Part shown: positions 7,239 through 15,627 of the stretch, one piece after another
Layout of the letters: each line of letters starts with the position of its first letter
Numbering within the stretch: position 1 is the stretch's first letter
Source: Gammaproteobacteria bacterium
GTDB taxonomy: Bacteria; Pseudomonadota; Gammaproteobacteria; Steroidobacterales; Steroidobacteraceae
Assembly: GCA_018970145.1 (NCBI GenBank)
Contig: JAGWWY010000002.1
Location: 372,001-436,000, forward strand
Reading direction: 5' to 3'
DNA: 64,000 bases
Notes under the pieces: model-generated
What the model was told of the DNA's origin: nothing
Database searches by the model: none
Seen by the model: the letters and a program-made list of their open reading frames with translations, nothing else
Made by a program: the position numbers and the translations under genes

Positions 7239-9296
7239 ATGCGTCGTTTGCTATCGATCGCCCTTGCCTGCGCCGCCGTGATCGGCAGTGCTCGCGCCGA
7301 TGAAGGTATGTGGACTTACGACAACTTCCCCTCCGCGTTGGTACGCGAGAAGTTCGGAGCCACGATTGACCAACCGTGGCTTGATCACGTTCGGCAAGCA
7401 ACCGTTCGCCTCGCTGGCTGCACGGCGTCGTTCGTCTCCGAAGATGGCTTGATCCTCACCAACCATCACTGCATCACGGCGTGCCTCGCCGAAAACTCGA
7501 GCAAGGAAAAGAGCTTGTTGGAGGATGGCTTTCTCGCTAGGCAGCGCGAACAAGAATTGCGGTGTCCGACTCAGCTTGCGGATGTTCTCGTCGGCATGGA
7601 TAACATCACCATGCAAGTTGAAGCCGCATCGACAGGGCTCGACGATCGTGCCGCCAACGACGTACGCAAGCGCACATTGACCGCCCTTGAGCAAGAGTGC
7701 GAGAAAACAAGCGGTCAAAAATGTCAGAGTGTCTCTCTCTACAACGGCGGACAGTATTTTCTCTATCGTTATCAGCGCTACACCGACATTCGTCTTGTCT
7801 TCGCACCCGAAGCGGGCATAGCTGCCTTCGGCGGAGATCCTGATAACTTTCAGTTTCCGCGCTGGTGTCTCGACATGGCGTTCCTGCGCGCCTACCAAGA
7901 CGGCAAGCCTGTGCGTATCGCGCAGCCGCTCAGGATCAATTTCGCAGGTGCCGAGGCTGGCGAACTGATCCTCGTGTCTGGGCATCCCGGCTCGACGGAT
8001 CGCTTGTTGACGGTGTCGCAACTGCAACGACTTCGCGATACCGATCTGCCAGCCGCGCTGCTGCGCAGTAGCGAACTGCGTGGTCGCTATATCCAATTCG
8101 CGAAAGGCAGCGAGGCTAATCGCCGTATCGTCGATGATTCTTTGAGCGGTCTCGAGAACGGCATCAAGGTGCGTCGTAAACTGCTCGATGCACTCCTAGA
8201 CGAAAATCTGCTCACGAAAAAGCAGCGAGACGAAGCGGCCCTGCGTGAGCGCGTGGCCGCTACACCGTCGTTGGCTACGATGGGTGACCCGTGGGGTGAC
8301 ATCGAACGCGCCAATCGGGTTGCGCGCGGACTGAGCAATGAACTCACTTTCCTAGAGGGAGCTGCCGGCTTCAACAGCCGCTTGTTCCGCTACGCACGCA
8401 CGCTGGTTCGCGCAACGGCCGAGCGCGAGAAGCCGAACGGTGAACGCCTGCGCGAGTTTACCGATGCGGCCCTACCGAGAATCGAGCAACAACTCAAGGC
8501 ACCCGTGCCGGTGTACCCAGAGCTCGAGCGTCTGACGCTGTCCTTCAGCCTCGAGCGTATGCGCGAGTGGCTCGGCCCTGACGATGTGACGGTCCGTCAA
8601 TTGCTTCGCGCCGACTCGCCCGATACCTTGGCGAACAAGCTGATCGAGGGCTCGGCGCTTGCTGATCCGGCCGTGCGCCTTGCGCTATGGAATGGCGGTG
8701 TCGCAGCTGTCGCGGCATCGACCGATCCGATGATCGTACTCGCCCGGCAGATCGACACTCGTTCACGCCACATCCGCAAGCGCTACGAGGATGAAGTCGA
8801 GGCGCCGGTCAGCGTTGCCGAGACCAAGATCGCTAAAGCCCGCTTTGCGATCTACGGAACCAATGTATATCCCGACGCCACCTTCACCTTGCGCCTGAAC
8901 TTCGGCACGGTGCAGGGCTGGGAAGAGCCGGGCAAGCTTGTCCCGCCTTACACCACGCTAGCGACGCTCTTCGAACGCGCCACCGGCGAGGCTCCGTTCG
9001 CGATCCCTGCGAGTTGGTCGGCGGTCAAAGACCAACTCGATATGTCGACTCGCTTCAATGCATCGGGTAACAACGACATCGTCGGCGGCAACTCCGGCAG
9101 CGCGCTACTCAACGCGAAGGGCGAGGTCGTGGGCTTGATGTTCGACGGTAACATTCATTCGATCTCGGGCTCGTACTGGTTCGACACCGAGAAGAATCGC
9201 TCGACTGCGGTGCACCCGGCGATCATGCGAGAGGCGCTTGCCAAGGTATACAAGGCCGATCATTTGCTGAAAGAACTTCAGCAGCGCCGGCGCTGA
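7239..9296 (+). CDS. S46-family dipeptidyl peptidase (DPP7-like)
   Basis: Exported serine dipeptidyl peptidase that removes dipeptides from peptides in the periplasm. Signal peptide at residues 1-20 (LLSIALACAAVIGSARA). A chymotrypsin-type double barrel carries the catalytic His in GLILTNHHC (about residue 77) and Ser in GGNSGSALL (about 619). After the Ser, the residue that separates DPP7 (Gly) from DPP11 (Arg) reads FDGN, which favours DPP7-like preference for hydrophobic P1 residues; that assignment is inference. The ATG at 7239 is chosen for the signal peptide, with GAGG eight bases upstream. 685 aa fits the family. Confidence 0.9.
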   Translation: MRRLLSIALACAAVIGSARADEGMWTYDNFPSALVREKFGATIDQPWLDHVRQATVRLAGCTASFVSEDGLILTNHHCITACLAENSSKEKSLLEDGFLARQREQELRCPTQLADVLVGMDNITMQVEAASTGLDDRAANDVRKRTLTALEQECEKTSGQKCQSVSLYNGGQYFLYRYQRYTDIRLVFAPEAGIAAFGGDPDNFQFPRWCLDMAFLRAYQDGKPVRIAQPLRINFAGAEAGELILVSGHPGSTDRLLTVSQLQRLRDTDLPAALLRSSELRGRYIQFAKGSEANRRIVDDSLSGLENGIKVRRKLLDALLDENLLTKKQRDEAALRERVAATPSLATMGDPWGDIERANRVARGLSNELTFLEGAAGFNSRLFRYARTLVRATAEREKPNGERLREFTDAALPRIEQQLKAPVPVYPELERLTLSFSLERMREWLGPDDVTVRQLLRADSPDTLANKLIEGSALADPAVRLALWNGGVAAVAASTDPMIVLARQIDTRSRHIRKRYEDEVEAPVSVAETKIAKARFAIYGTNVYPDATFTLRLNFGTVQGWEEPGKLVPPYTTLATLFERATGEAPFAIPASWSAVKDQLDMSTRFNASGNNDIVGGNSGSALLNAKGEVVGLMFDGNIHSISGSYWFDTEKNRSTAVHPAIMREALAKVYKADHLLKELQQRRR
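9282..9295. repeat. 14-bp perfect palindrome at the end of the S46 peptidase gene
   Basis: CAGCGCCGGCGCTG is self-complementary and overlaps the last codons and the stop of the peptidase gene. It could fold as a 5-bp stem with a CCGG loop in either transcript. There is no T tract on either side, so it is not a standard terminator. Confidence 0.35.
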
Positions 9297-9316
9297 TTGA
9301 GGCCGCGCTGATCGGT

Positions 9317-11089
9317 TCAGAAGCCCGCCTCGGGCAACCTCAACACGGCATCGTCGAAATTCGCGACGATGCCGAGTTGGGCCCGGGCGCGTGGCAGGTC
9401 CTGCGCGAAAAAATGTTGTGCAGCACATAATTTTCCCTCGAGAAAATCCTGCTCGTCTTGCGTAGGCGACTCGTTGCGCAGCCGGTTGATCGCGATGCGC
9501 GCCCTCTCGAGCCAACGCCAGCCGACGGTGATCGTCCCGATCGCATCGAGATACACGGTCGCATTGGTCAAAGCGCGCTCGATCTCACCGGCGCGTTGAA
9601 GCTTCATCACACCTCGTGTGGTCTCAGTCGCAAGACTGACAAGCTCACGCAGGACGATGGCGCTCTCGCTCAACTCCGCCATCGGCACAATTGTCTCGAT
9701 CGTTCCCGTGATGCTCCGACGCCAAAGATCGAAGGCGGCACCGCCGTTCGCTGTGACCTTGCGACCGAGTAGATCGAGCCCATGAATGCCCCAAGCTCCC
9801 TCGTGAATGTGATTCAGCCGATTATCGCGATAGAGACGCTCGAGCGGCAGATCACGCGTGTAGCCGGCGCCGCCTGCGACCTGAATGGCGAGCTTGTTCG
9901 CTTCGAGCCCATACTCGGCTGGCCAACTTTTGGCGATCGGTGTCAAAAAATCGAGCAGCAACGCAGCCTCGTTTCGCGCAACTGCCTCACCCGTAGAGCG
10001 CGAGACATCCACGAGATTCGCACAGTAGAGCAATAGATCGAGTGCGCCCTCAACCCAGGCCTTTTGCGATAGCAGCATCCGCCGAATGTCTGGGTGCTCG
10101 ATGAGCGCGACCTGCTCCGAGCGCGGATCGCGATTGACGAGCGAGCGCCCTTGTCGACGCTCGCGTGCGTATTGCAGCGAGTAACGGTAACCCGCGAAGC
10201 CAATCGCGGCGGCCGATAATCCGACCGACACACGCGCTTCGTTCATCATGAAGAACATGTAGGCAAGCCCTTGATGCAACGTGCCGACCAATTCGCCGAT
10301 GCACTCTGCGTTATCACCGAAGGCGAGTGCCGTGTTGACGTGAGCACGCCAGCCCATCTTGTGATTCAGACCGATGAGACTGACGCCATTTGGTACGCGG
10401 CCCGACTCTTCCTCGCGGTAACGGGGTACGAGAAACAGCGAGATGCCCTTGACACCGGGCGGCGCATCGGGCGTGCGCGCGAGCACCAGGTGCACGATAT
10501 TCTCGCCCAGCTCATGCTCACCACCGGAGATCCACATCTTGCGCCCACGCAAAGCATAGCGCCCATCCTGTCGTGGACTCGCCATCGTGGTGATATCTGC
10601 CAGGGACGAACCCGCCTGCGGCTCCGACAAACACATGGTGCCGTAGACCTCGCCCGCCAGCATGCGCTTAATCCAATGCTGACGCTGTGCCGCACTGCCG
10701 AAATGTCCCAGCAAATTCGCGGCTCCCTGAGTCAACATGGCATAACTGTGGAAGCCGACGTTCGCCGCTGCGAACAAACTGCCGCAGGCCTGCGACAGCG
10801 TGAACGGCAAACCGAGGCCGCCGTGCTCTTCGGCAAACGACGTCGCCAGAAAGCCACCATCGGCAAGCGATCGCATCGCCCTTGTCAGTTCAACGGGCAA
10901 TACCACCCGACCCTGATTCAAGTGAGGCTCCAGTCGATCGCCGAGTGCGGCATGCGGCGCGAACTGCTCGTCTGCCAATCTCGCGGCGGCCTCAAGTACG
11001 GCGTCGAAAGTTTCTCGGGTCGAGGCCGAATCTGCAAGGCCCAACACCTCGAAGAGGTCGAACTGCAATTCGCGTAGAGGTATGCTCAT
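9317..11089 (-). CDS. acyl-CoA dehydrogenase (long, AcdC/DmdC-like)
   Basis: FAD enzyme for alpha,beta-oxidation of an acyl-CoA. 590 aa, longer than classic 380-residue members because of an extra C-terminal domain, as in the DmdC/FadE-like subgroup. Visible motifs: MCLSEPQAGSSLADI, KMWISGGEHELGENI, GLNHKMGWRAHVN, and the catalytic-base region EGAWGIHGLDLLGRK. The start MSIPLRELQ at 11089 has no SD but lies six bases after a TATAAT, so the mRNA may be leaderless. The substrate is unknown; the neighbouring genes are for aromatic-ring catabolites. Confidence 0.88.
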   Translation of the reverse strand: MSIPLRELQFDLFEVLGLADSASTRETFDAVLEAAARLADEQFAPHAALGDRLEPHLNQGRVVLPVELTRAMRSLADGGFLATSFAEEHGGLGLPFTLSQACGSLFAAANVGFHSYAMLTQGAANLLGHFGSAAQRQHWIKRMLAGEVYGTMCLSEPQAGSSLADITTMASPRQDGRYALRGRKMWISGGEHELGENIVHLVLARTPDAPPGVKGISLFLVPRYREEESGRVPNGVSLIGLNHKMGWRAHVNTALAFGDNAECIGELVGTLHQGLAYMFFMMNEARVSVGLSAAAIGFAGYRYSLQYARERRQGRSLVNRDPRSEQVALIEHPDIRRMLLSQKAWVEGALDLLLYCANLVDVSRSTGEAVARNEAALLLDFLTPIAKSWPAEYGLEANKLAIQVAGGAGYTRDLPLERLYRDNRLNHIHEGAWGIHGLDLLGRKVTANGGAAFDLWRRSITGTIETIVPMAELSESAIVLRELVSLATETTRGVMKLQRAGEIERALTNATVYLDAIGTITVGWRWLERARIAINRLRNESPTQDEQDFLEGKLCAAQHFFAQDLPRARAQLGIVANFDDAVLRLPEAGF

Positions 11090-11095
11090 GAAAGG

Positions 11096-11101
11096 ATTAT
11101 A
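11096..11101 (-). promoter_or_regulatory. TATAAT -10 element six bases before the acyl-CoA dehydrogenase start
   Basis: Perfect TATAAT on the minus strand, followed by CCTTTC and the ATG. The expected transcription start falls on the A of the ATG. No good -35 is evident. Confidence 0.45.
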
Positions 11102-11121
11102 AGCAGCAACCTTGAGACCCC

Positions 11122-11814
11122 ATGTCGATCTCATTCGCCTTCGAGCCCTATGCACCGGTCACAGCGCCGATTAGCGCCTCGGCACTTCGCTTTCCGGTGC
11201 ATCGTATCTATTGCGTCGGTCGTAATTACGCCGAGCACGCCAAGGAAATGGGATCGGACCCCACCCGCGAGCCGCCCTTTTTCTTCTGCAAACCCGCCGA
11301 TGCCATCATCGCCGATACGCTGCCCGTCCCTTACCCGCCGCGCACCCAGAACTTCCATCACGAAGTCGAGCTCGTCTTGGCACTGCATCGCGGCGGTAAA
11401 AATCTCACGCTCGAAGCGGCAGCCGGGTGTATCTATGGCTATGGGATCGGAATCGACTGGACCCGTCGTGACTTGCAGAACGACGCCAAAAAAACCGGTC
11501 GCCCCTGGGATACGGGTAAAGCCTTCGATGCCTCGGCGACGCTCGGACCGATCCACTTGCACAGCGTCGTTGGCGAACTCGGTAGCGGCAAGATCTGGTT
11601 GAGCGTGAACGGCGAATTACGCCAACAAGGTGATCTGGCCGATTTGATCTGGAACAATGCCGAGATCATTGCGGAGCTCTCGACTCTCTTTGAACTACGC
11701 CAAGGCGATCTCATCTACACCGGCACACCCGCCGGCGTAGCGGCGGTCGTTCGCGGTGATCGACTCGAAGCGGGAATCGACGGTCTCGGTTCGATCCAGC
11801 TCGCGATCTGCTGA
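11122..11814 (+). CDS. fumarylacetoacetate hydrolase-family protein (fumarylpyruvate hydrolase-like)
   Basis: Small (230 aa) FAH-fold metal-dependent hydrolase of a C-C bond in acyl pyruvates. Motifs: IYCVGRNYAEHAKEMG, FHHEVELVLAL (metal-binding acidic residues), WDTGKAFDASA and GDLIYTGTPAGV. It is followed 18 bases later by a zeta-class glutathione transferase, so the two could carry out the last steps of gentisate or homogentisate breakdown (isomerase then hydrolase). The specific substrate is inference. A weak SD precedes the ATG. Confidence 0.88.
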   Translation: MSISFAFEPYAPVTAPISASALRFPVHRIYCVGRNYAEHAKEMGSDPTREPPFFFCKPADAIIADTLPVPYPPRTQNFHHEVELVLALHRGGKNLTLEAAAGCIYGYGIGIDWTRRDLQNDAKKTGRPWDTGKAFDASATLGPIHLHSVVGELGSGKIWLSVNGELRQQGDLADLIWNNAEIIAELSTLFELRQGDLIYTGTPAGVAAVVRGDRLEAGIDGLGSIQLAIC

Positions 11815-11832
11815 AATTCTCGCGCGTATCGT

Positions 11833-12477
11833 ATGAATATCTTGCACGATTACTGGCGTAGCTCTGCATCGTGGCGCGTTCGCATCACGCTGGCCATCAA
11901 AGGCATTGACTGGCAATCGAATAGCCACGATCTCACCGGCGACGAGCAACGGGACCGTGACTACCTGACTCTCAATCCGCAGGGATTCGTCCCAGCGTGG
12001 CAAGAAGCCGACGGCTGGACGCTCGCACAATCGGTGGCGATTCTCGAATATCTCGAGGAGCGCTTTCCGACACCGGCGCTGTTACCTCCCTCGGCCCGTG
12101 CCCGTGCCGAGGTGCGCTCGCTCGTCCAAACGATCGCTTGCGACATTCATCCACTTAACAACCTGCGCGTCACTCGTTACCTGCGCACGCAATGGCAAGC
12201 CGATGACGCCCGCGTGAGCGCGTGGCTTTGCCACTGGATGCACGAAGGCTTCATCGCCCTCGAAGAACGCGCCCTGCAACAAGGATCAACGCGACATTTA
12301 CACGGTGAGTCTTTGACGCTCGCGGACGTGTGCCTCGCACCGCAGCTTTATAACGCGCGACGCTTCGGCTGCCCGCTCGATGATTTTCCGACTTTGGTCG
12401 GGATCGGCGCGCATTTGTCCTCGTTGACCGCGTTCGCTGAAACCCGACCCGAAAATCATCCCGGCGCACCGCGTTGA
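11833..12477 (+). CDS. maiA: zeta-class glutathione S-transferase (maleylacetoacetate/maleylpyruvate isomerase)
   Basis: Glutathione-dependent cis-trans isomerase. 214 aa with an N-terminal thioredoxin fold and an all-helical C-terminal half. The zeta signature is DYWRSSASWRVRITLAIKG, with the active-site Ser-Ser, followed by the GSH-site QSVAILEYLEE. It sits in an operon with the FAH-family hydrolase, the usual partner. Its stop is one base from the stop of the convergent cytochrome b561 gene. Confidence 0.87.
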   Translation: MNILHDYWRSSASWRVRITLAIKGIDWQSNSHDLTGDEQRDRDYLTLNPQGFVPAWQEADGWTLAQSVAILEYLEERFPTPALLPPSARARAEVRSLVQTIACDIHPLNNLRVTRYLRTQWQADDARVSAWLCHWMHEGFIALEERALQQGSTRHLHGESLTLADVCLAPQLYNARRFGCPLDDFPTLVGIGAHLSSLTAFAETRPENHPGAPR

Positions 12478-12478
12478 A

Positions 12479-13177
12479 TCAAAAGCCGAACAGAAAGGCC
12501 TCCGGTGCCGTCTGCACGAGCAAGACGAGTACCGCGATGACGACTGCAGCGATCACGATGGCAATAAACCCACGCGATGCCTGGATCTCCTCACCCTCGG
12601 GTACGTCCTTGCGCGATTTTCTTCCGGAGAACATTGGTGCGATCAGGTTGCGCCGCTTGATGATCAAATAAAAGATGGCCGCCAACACGTGGATCAGGAT
12701 GGCGCCCCACAGCACATCGAAGATTTGCTTGTGCAGTGTGGTCACGCGATCACTCATCTGACCCGTGACATAACCAAACAGCGGACCGGTCTGATAGACC
12801 TGATCGTTGGAGAACAAACCGGTCACGCCTTGGGCCAGCAGCATGCCGAGCAACGCCAGGATCATCCATGCTCCGGCTGGCGTATGACCGACCGAGCCCT
12901 CCGCATCGCGTTTCCACAATGTCCGCAGATCACCCAAAACCGCCCTCGGACCCCGCACAAAGGCGACGAAGCGCGCATGCCGCGTACCGACGAAGCCCCA
13001 AACCAGACGAACGACGGTAACGACGAGCACGGCATAGCCAAAGCGAACGTGCCACGCGAACCAGTCGCCCTCCAATTCGTGGGTCAGCCACGCCCCGAAT
13101 ACCGACAGTACAAGGCACCAATGCATGACACGCACCGGCCAATCCCAAACCAACACTTGGTCATTGCTCGAACTCAT
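12479..13177 (-). CDS. cytochrome b561-family membrane protein
   Basis: A 232-aa di-heme b-type cytochrome predicted with four core transmembrane helices plus a C-terminal fifth. Helix-borne His residues that could bind heme include VRVMHW, WHVRFGYAV, TLHKQIF and ILIHVLAA. It probably passes electrons from quinol to a periplasmic acceptor. Its ATG overlaps the stop of a tiny upstream reading frame as ATGA. Confidence 0.85.
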   Translation of the reverse strand: MSSSNDQVLVWDWPVRVMHWCLVLSVFGAWLTHELEGDWFAWHVRFGYAVLVVTVVRLVWGFVGTRHARFVAFVRGPRAVLGDLRTLWKRDAEGSVGHTPAGAWMILALLGMLLAQGVTGLFSNDQVYQTGPLFGYVTGQMSDRVTTLHKQIFDVLWGAILIHVLAAIFYLIIKRRNLIAPMFSGRKSRKDVPEGEEIQASRGFIAIVIAAVVIAVLVLLVQTAPEAFLFGF

Positions 13178-13248
13178 ACGGGGTGCTTCTCACGCTGGTT
13201 GTATTCGACAAAGTAATCCTCGGGGCCCCAGAGACGGAGCGACGTCAT
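13174..13248 (-). CDS. possible 24-aa leader/small protein upstream of cytochrome b561
   Basis: An ATG at 13248 opens a frame reading MTSLRLWGPEDYFVEY and ending VTA of the b561 start (stop TGA overlaps ATG as ATGA), the same coupling seen at many junctions here. The frame continues upstream without a stop for 19 more codons (HFSVKGANGEILQ), which looks protein-like, so this could be the tail of a decayed gene. No family is recognised. Confidence 0.3.
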   Translation of the reverse strand: MTSLRLWGPEDYFVEYNQREKHPV

Positions 13249-13359
13249 TTGCAGTATCTCGCCGTTCGCCCCCTTGACGCTGAAATGAGGTGGCGCTGCG
13301 TAGGATCAGCGTCGTGGCCTTGACGAGTAGCGGCGAAATCGAATCGTTAGCCATAACGA

Positions 13360-14442
13360 TCAGCGCGTTCTCATGATCAATAATAACGACGCTGCCGCAA
13401 GCAATAGGGTCGGCGTCCACGCCAGCAACGCTGGTGGCCCTCCGAAAACGATGGCGCCACTCTCGAGCGTGCGTTGCAGCGAGAAAAATCCGATGCCGAG
13501 TACGAAGCCCATCGCCACCCTTGCTCCGGAGCCAGAGTCGCGCAATGATCCAAAGACAAATGGCAACGCCAACATCAACGCAAAAAAGATCGCAACCGTC
13601 CGCGCAATCCGCGACCAAAACGCAAACAACGGTTCACGGTCATCCAGTCCGTTATCTCGCAGGTGCATCACGACTCGCCACACCGACAGCGTCGACATCT
13701 GAGCTGGCGCACTCGCCGCATCACCAAAGAAATCTGCGCTGAGGTTCGATACGAACGGCTCCTTGCCACGACGCCGCGCGGTCACCTGAGAGTCGTTTAA
13801 CACCGTCGTCTCGGCGTACTGACCGAGCAGCCAGCGACCTTCCGCCTCAAACTGGATCGATGTCGCCTGTGCCATCGATCGCAGCCGATTTCGATCGTCT
13901 AGTTCGAATAAAGTAACTCCACCATATCCGTCACCGCCACCCCGTCGCTCGATACTCACGATCAACCGACCGTCACGGACCCAGGTCGCGCCAAGCGTGC
14001 CGCCCCCTTGCCCGGCCGTCTTCTGCAGCGTTTTTTGTTGCTTCGCCAACTGCTGCATCGGCGGTGCAAGCGACTCGCCCAATACCACAGCGATGACCAA
14101 CAAAACGACTCCCGCCGCCACCACGCCGCGGGAGAGACGCCAGACGGACCAGCCGGCCGAGCGCATCACCGTCAGCTCACTCCCACGAGCCAGATTACCG
14201 AGGCCCAGCAGCCCGCCGATCAACGCACTGATCGGTAACAGATCCCATATCTGCTGCGGCAGACTCAGAAACACGAAGACCGCAGCACTGGCAGCCGTGT
14301 AATTACCGACTCCGATGTCGTTCTGCTGACCAATCACAAGGAACAGGGTGCCGAGCGAGGCCAGGACGGCCGCAACCATCGCGACCCCCGAGAGCACCGC
14401 GCGCATGACATAGCGATCGAGAACGCCAAGCAGAGGTCTCAT
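13360..14442 (-). CDS. lptG: LPS export ABC transporter permease LptG
   Basis: Inner-membrane subunit of LptB2FG, which extracts lipopolysaccharide and pushes it to the periplasmic bridge. 360 aa with six predicted transmembrane helices (three at each end) around a periplasmic beta-jellyroll. Start MRPLLGVLDRYVMRAV at 14442 overlaps the lptF stop as ATGA; the frame is open much further upstream, but that lies inside lptF. Tandem lptF-lptG divergent to pepA is the usual gammaproteobacterial order. Confidence 0.9.
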   Translation of the reverse strand: MRPLLGVLDRYVMRAVLSGVAMVAAVLASLGTLFLVIGQQNDIGVGNYTAASAAVFVFLSLPQQIWDLLPISALIGGLLGLGNLARGSELTVMRSAGWSVWRLSRGVVAAGVVLLVIAVVLGESLAPPMQQLAKQQKTLQKTAGQGGGTLGATWVRDGRLIVSIERRGGGDGYGGVTLFELDDRNRLRSMAQATSIQFEAEGRWLLGQYAETTVLNDSQVTARRRGKEPFVSNLSADFFGDAASAPAQMSTLSVWRVVMHLRDNGLDDREPLFAFWSRIARTVAIFFALMLALPFVFGSLRDSGSGARVAMGFVLGIGFFSLQRTLESGAIVFGGPPALLAWTPTLLLAAASLLLIMRTR

Positions 14443-15530
14443 ATCGGCGAACCTCGGTAGCGCCAGCGCGCCCGCCAACGTGGCGACAACAACACCAGCA
14501 TCGTCACAGCGATCACGAGCAGATGGACCCACCAAAGACCGAGCGAGGCCGGAATCACGCCCTTTTCGATCCAGACACGCCCCGCCGAGATGAGGCTGAA
14601 ATAAACGAAATAAAGCACTACACCGAGCCAGATCCGCGCGTATCGGCCCTGCCTCGGCCGCAACCGAGCCAGTGGTACGGCGAGCATTGCCAAGACCAAC
14701 ACCATCACCGGCGCGGCAATACGCCATTGCCATTCGGCGATCGCCGCCAAATCCTCGGAGGCCAGCAACTGCGTAGTTGATTGAGCTTCGAGTCGCGGTG
14801 GCGCGAGCAACGCATCGGGAACCGCGACCGGGATGACGCTTTGCTCAAAGCGGACACGGCGTAACTCGGCAGAGCCCGGCGTACCCTCGATGCGCTCACC
14901 CGAGTACAGCGTCAACAAATGCAACCGTCCGTCTGACGAGACAGTGTGTCGACCGCGATCCGCTAGAACGATTTCCTGTCGACCGTCGCTGTATCGCTGA
15001 ATGAAGACATTGCCGAGCATGCCGTTCGAATCGAGCGTTTCGGCATAGAGCACGATCGAGCCGCCACCAAAGCTGCGGAAACGCCCCTCGGCGATCGGCG
15101 AGAACTCGCCATCACGTAACGCCTCGCTGCGAACCTGCTGGGTCTTGGAGACGGCCATCGGCCCGACGACCGATGTTAAAAAACCGACTGCGACCGCGCA
15201 GACCATCGCGATCAACAGTACGGGCAGCCAAGCGTATCGACCCCCGACGCCACAGGCCTGCATCGCCGTCATTTCACTGTCGTGATACAGCCGGCCCAGC
15301 GCGAGCATCACGCCCAGTAATAAACCGATTGGCAACAACACGGCGATGTTCTGGGCCGTGCCGAGCGCGACCAGCGTGAGGACTACCTGCGGCGGGAATC
15401 CCTGCTCAGCCGCACGGGCGAGCACCGTCCCCAGTTGATTGGTGAGCAGAATGACCGTCAGCACGGCCGTTACCGTCAGCCAACTGCCGATGGTCTCTCG
15501 AAGGATGTACCGCGCTAGCGTGGGGATCAC
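14439..15530 (-). CDS. lptF: LPS export ABC transporter permease LptF
   Basis: Partner permease of LptG, 363 aa, with an N-terminal RYILRETIGSW helix, transmembrane helices at both ends and a periplasmic jellyroll (about residues 130-260). It starts with GTG at 15530. No SD is obvious. The LptB ATPase is encoded elsewhere. Confidence 0.9.
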   Translation of the reverse strand: MIPTLARYILRETIGSWLTVTAVLTVILLTNQLGTVLARAAEQGFPPQVVLTLVALGTAQNIAVLLPIGLLLGVMLALGRLYHDSEMTAMQACGVGGRYAWLPVLLIAMVCAVAVGFLTSVVGPMAVSKTQQVRSEALRDGEFSPIAEGRFRSFGGGSIVLYAETLDSNGMLGNVFIQRYSDGRQEIVLADRGRHTVSSDGRLHLLTLYSGERIEGTPGSAELRRVRFEQSVIPVAVPDALLAPPRLEAQSTTQLLASEDLAAIAEWQWRIAAPVMVLVLAMLAVPLARLRPRQGRYARIWLGVVLYFVYFSLISAGRVWIEKGVIPASLGLWWVHLLVIAVTMLVLLSPRWRARWRYRGSPI

Positions 15531-15553
15531 GATCAGGCCCAGCAGAAAAACGC

Positions 15554-15559
15554 TAGAAT
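15554..15559 (+). promoter_or_regulatory. candidate -10 (TAGAAT) for pepA-valS
   Basis: TAGAAT in the 97-base gap between divergent lptF and pepA, about 69 bases before the pepA ATG. It would leave a leader of about 60 bases that contains the hairpin at 15582-15602. The -35 is weak. Confidence 0.35.
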
Positions 15560-15581
15560 GTTACGTCACTTGCAAGGGTTC

Positions 15582-15602
15582 GTGGTGCATCGCTGCACCC
15601 AC
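15582..15602 (+). promoter_or_regulatory. hairpin in the pepA leader
   Basis: GTGGTGCA / TGCACCCAC pair with one bulged base around a TCGC loop. It lies 25 bases upstream of the pepA start. It could affect pepA translation or mRNA stability; function is inference. Confidence 0.3.
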
Positions 15603-15627
15603 CCCTACCGGACTTGGAGACCTCACG

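Noticed and set aside
9282-9316. Bidirectional terminator between the S46 peptidase and acyl-CoA dehydrogenase genes
   Set aside because: The 14-bp palindrome has only a five-pair stem once a loop is allowed, and no T tract on either strand.
13190-13618. 142-codon minus-strand frame across the lptG 3' end
   Set aside because: It overlaps lptG in another frame and has no recognisable motif. The separate 24-codon frame at 13174-13248 is the better candidate there.
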